The notes beneath the pieces are model-generated. The model saw only the letters and a program-made list of their open reading frames with translations. It made no database searches and had not been told where the DNA came from. Source: Desulfovibrio ferrophilus (GTDB taxonomy: Bacteria; Desulfobacterota; Desulfovibrionia; Desulfovibrionales; Desulfovibrionaceae). From it: 64,000 bases of DNA. Made by a program: the position numbers and the translations under genes. Location: contig NZ_AP017378.1 of the NCBI RefSeq assembly GCF_003966735.1, forward strand, positions 1,880,905-1,944,904, given 5' to 3'. Numbering within the stretch: position 1 is the stretch's first letter; the number at the start of each line of letters is the position of its first letter. Shown here one piece after another: positions 61,896-64,000 of the stretch.

Positions 61896-62776
61896 GACAC
61901 CACCTTGACTTCGAGTTCCAGCCCGACACCGAACCTTCGGGTAACCTCGTCCCTGGCGCTGGCGATCAGTTCGAAGGCCTGCTCAGAGGTACCGCCTCCT
62001 GCATTCACCAGAAAATTCGCGTGGATCTCCGAAAAAATCATCCCGCCAAGGCCCTTTCCTCTGAACCCTGCCTGTTCCAGCAATCGACCGGCAGCATCGC
62101 CTTCGGGATTCTTGAACACACAGCCAGCACTGGCCGCGCTGATGGGCTGCGAGGCCTTTTTCGTCGTCATATGCCGAGCCATGACCTCATCGACCAGAGG
62201 CTTCTCGGCACGGATCACATCCAACTCCACACCCATAACGATGAAGTAATCGTCGTAGGTGCGCGGTGCGAAAAAGCGGTAGTCCATGCGCACATCCTCG
62301 CGGCCAACCCAACGCAGTCCGCAGCAAGGACTGAACAGAAGGACCCGGGACAACACCTCGGCCATCTCGCAGCCAAAGGAGCCTGCGTTCATGGCGACAG
62401 CGCCACCCACGCTGCCAGGAATGCCGACCAAACCCTCAAGACCAGAAAGGCCCTGCTTGGCACACCAGGTGAGAAGCCTGGGCAGACGCATTCCCGCGTC
62501 GGCCTGCACCGTGACTCTTTCCCCGGTCTCATGAACGATTCTAGGGCCTCCGCCCTCGGGAACCCGCAACAGAACAATGGGCAGCGTGTCGTCCGACGCC
62601 AAAATGTTGCTCCCCCATCCCAACACCATGGGACGGCCTCCGGCCTTTTCCAGCACGGCGGGCAACTCGTCCAGATCCCGTTCATGGCCGATGTGCACTT
62701 CAGCCAGGGCGGGTCCGCCGAGTTTCAGGGTGGTTCGCTCACTCATGAGCGGTCCGGGCAACACTTTCAGTCCCAT
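61892..62776 (-). CDS. murB: UDP-N-acetylenolpyruvoylglucosamine reductase
   Basis: The 294-residue protein is a type II MurB: ERTTLKLGGPA start, LGWGSNIL FAD box, GIPGSVGGAVAMNAG, and SAGCVFKNPEG, where the catalytic acid position is Cys instead of Ser as in many type II enzymes. It makes UDP-MurNAc. It lies 10 bp after murC and overlaps ftsQ. Confidence 0.95.
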   Translation of the reverse strand: MGLKVLPGPLMSERTTLKLGGPALAEVHIGHERDLDELPAVLEKAGGRPMVLGWGSNILASDDTLPIVLLRVPEGGGPRIVHETGERVTVQADAGMRLPRLLTWCAKQGLSGLEGLVGIPGSVGGAVAMNAGSFGCEMAEVLSRVLLFSPCCGLRWVGREDVRMDYRFFAPRTYDDYFIVMGVELDVIRAEKPLVDEVMARHMTTKKASQPISAASAGCVFKNPEGDAAGRLLEQAGFRGKGLGGMIFSEIHANFLVNAGGGTSEQAFELIASARDEVTRRFGVGLELEVKVVS

Positions 62777-62786
62777 GATCTTCCTC

Positions 62787-64000
62787 TTAGTTTCCCTTCA
62801 GCCAGCCCGTGCCGACCTGCCAGATATTGCCTGCACCGAGGGTGATCAACAGATCATTCTCGCGCAGGACCTCGGGCAACGCCGCAGACATGGCGTCAAA
62901 ATCATCAAAGAACAGCACCGGGGTCTCGGAGACCTGTCGGATACCCTGAGCCAGACTCTGTCCACTGACGCCGGGAATAGGCGCTTCGCTGGCCGGATAT
63001 ATCTCAGTCAACAGAAGCAGGTCAGCCTCGCTGAAAGCCTTGCAGAAATCACCAAACAGAGCTTGGGTCCGTGTAAAGCGATGAGGCTGAAAAGCAACAA
63101 CCAAACGCTTGCTCGGATAACATTGACGAGCGGTATTCAGGGTCGCAGCAACTTCTGTGGGGTGATGACCGTAATCGTCCACAACCGTCACGCCACCCCG
63201 TTCGCCTTTACGCTCAAAACGCCTGCCCACTCCTCCGAATTCGGCCAACCCTTCAAGGATTGCTTCCTTGGGCAGGCCGGCCTCCAGAGCGATACCGATG
63301 GCGCCCAGAGCATTCAGAACATTGTGTCGTCCGGGCTGGTTGAGGCGCGCCTCGGCCCAGAACTCACCGTCCAGATACACATCGAAACAGCTTTCAGCCT
63401 CACACTCGGTGAGCACGCCCTTGATCCTGGCGTTCTCGTCATCCAGGCCATAGGTCATCACCGGGCGGTTGATGCGAGGCAGAATCTTTCGTACCCCGGG
63501 ATCATCCAGGCAGACCACATTCAACCCATGGAACGGGACGGAATTCATAAACTCAACAAAGGAGTTCTCGATGGCATCCAGATTCGGGTAGAAATCCATA
63601 TGATCCATGTCCACATTGGTGACCACGGTGATGATGGGCATCAGGCACAGAAACGAGCCATCAGACTCATCGGCCTCGGCAATGAGGTATTCACCCTCAC
63701 CCAGCAGGGCGTTGGTTCCAAAGGTGTTCAACCTGCCGCCAATGATGACCGTGGGGTCAAGCTTGGCGGCGGTGAAGATGGAAGCCAGAAATGATGTGGT
63801 CGTCGTCTTGCCGTGAGTTCCCGCCACAGCAATCCCCGTGCGCAGGCGCATCAGTTCGGCCAGCATTTCAGCACGCGGGATGACCGGGATACCCATCTTG
63901 CGGGCCTGGGCAACCTCGGGATTGTCCTCGCCTACGGCTGTGGACTTGACCAGCACATCGGCCGCACCAAGGTTCTCGGCCAGGTGGCCCTTGTGGACCG
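62787..64000 (-). CDS. murC: UDP-N-acetylmuramate-L-alanine ligase (5' end outside window)
   Basis: At least 404 codons are seen, and the frame runs through the window end. An internal Met at 63,956 is not the true start because the frame before it reads [20 protein letters not shown], conserved MurC sequence. The ATP motif [25 protein letters not shown] and [11 protein letters not shown] are present. It adds L-Ala to UDP-MurNAc. Confidence 0.95.
   Translation of the reverse strand, partial: VHKGHLAENLGAADVLVKSTAVGEDNPEVAQARKMGIPVIPRAEMLAELMRLRTGIAVAGTHGKTTTTSFLASIFTAAKLDPTVIIGGRLNTFGTNALLGEGEYLIAEADESDGSFLCLMPIITVVTNVDMDHMDFYPNLDAIENSFVEFMNSVPFHGLNVVCLDDPGVRKILPRINRPVMTYGLDDENARIKGVLTECEAESCFDVYLDGEFWAEARLNQPGRHNVLNALGAIGIALEAGLPKEAILEGLAEFGGVGRRFERKGERGGVTVVDDYGHHPTEVAATLNTARQCYPSKRLVVAFQPHRFTRTQALFGDFCKAFSEADLLLLTEIYPASEAPIPGVSGQSLAQGIRQVSETPVLFFDDFDAMSAALPEVLRENDLLITLGAGNIWQVGTGWLKGN

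Overview
The window looks like a chromosome segment from a sulfate-reducing Desulfobacterota bacterium (Desulfovibrionaceae-like). This is an inference from the dcw order murC-murB-ftsQ-ftsA-ftsZ without ddl, the flanking M23 peptidase, B12/radical-SAM and FmdB genes, the many hybrid kinases, and a four-subunit 2-oxoacid:ferredoxin oxidoreductase. No 16S gene or other species marker is present.

Positions 1-26,666 are accessory DNA. Three copies of the 3' part of one tRNA gene (probably tRNA-Arg(UCU), because copy 1 begins at a TCT anticodon loop) lie at 437-481, 12,171-12,215 and 26,625-26,666. Each is followed within about 10 bp by an intrinsic terminator. None is a full tRNA, so they read as right-hand attachment sites of elements stacked behind an intact tRNA left of the window. 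No integrase is left. Element A (0.48-12.2 kb) holds a lambda-type head-gene remnant (gpW and a truncated portal), a small acidic protein, an orphan C39-like peptidase, a REP-associated tyrosine transposase with its repeats, and a contact-dependent inhibition locus in cdiB-cdiA-immunity order. The CdiA tip is a class-3 lipase domain, and the putative immunity protein carries a signal peptide. Element B (12.2-26.7 kb) is a catabolic island: a BCCT transporter and IclR regulator diverge from an operon for 2-oxoacid:ferredoxin oxidoreductase, ADP-forming acyl-CoA synthetase, an FAD amine/amino-acid oxidoreductase, RidA and an MFS carrier. EamA, lpxB and proC genes follow. Together they could import a substrate, oxidise it to a 2-oxoacid, and gain reduced ferredoxin and ATP.

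Positions 26.9-32.7 kb are regulatory: a receiver protein with a degenerate HD-GYP domain, a solute-binding-protein gene broken by one TGA, a soluble hybrid kinase, and a chalcone-isomerase-like exported protein.

Positions 33.2-47.5 kb form one plus-strand operon for an MSHA-like type IV pilus: PilM/N fusion, PilO-like, PilP-like, secretin lipoprotein, ExeA/MshM ATPase, PilB-type ATPase, GspF-type platform, two MshA-like pilins, three minor pilins, and a 746-residue PilX-like protein with a large beta-rich region that may be a tip adhesin.

Positions 47.8-55 kb hold a CGGC protein, a second binding-protein/hybrid-kinase pair with a lone receiver, an ATP-grasp protein, an intact HD-GYP phosphodiesterase and FmdB. 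From 55 kb to the end, on the minus strand, are a B12/radical-SAM enzyme, an M23 endopeptidase and the division cluster ftsZ, ftsA, ftsQ, murB and murC. murC runs off the window.
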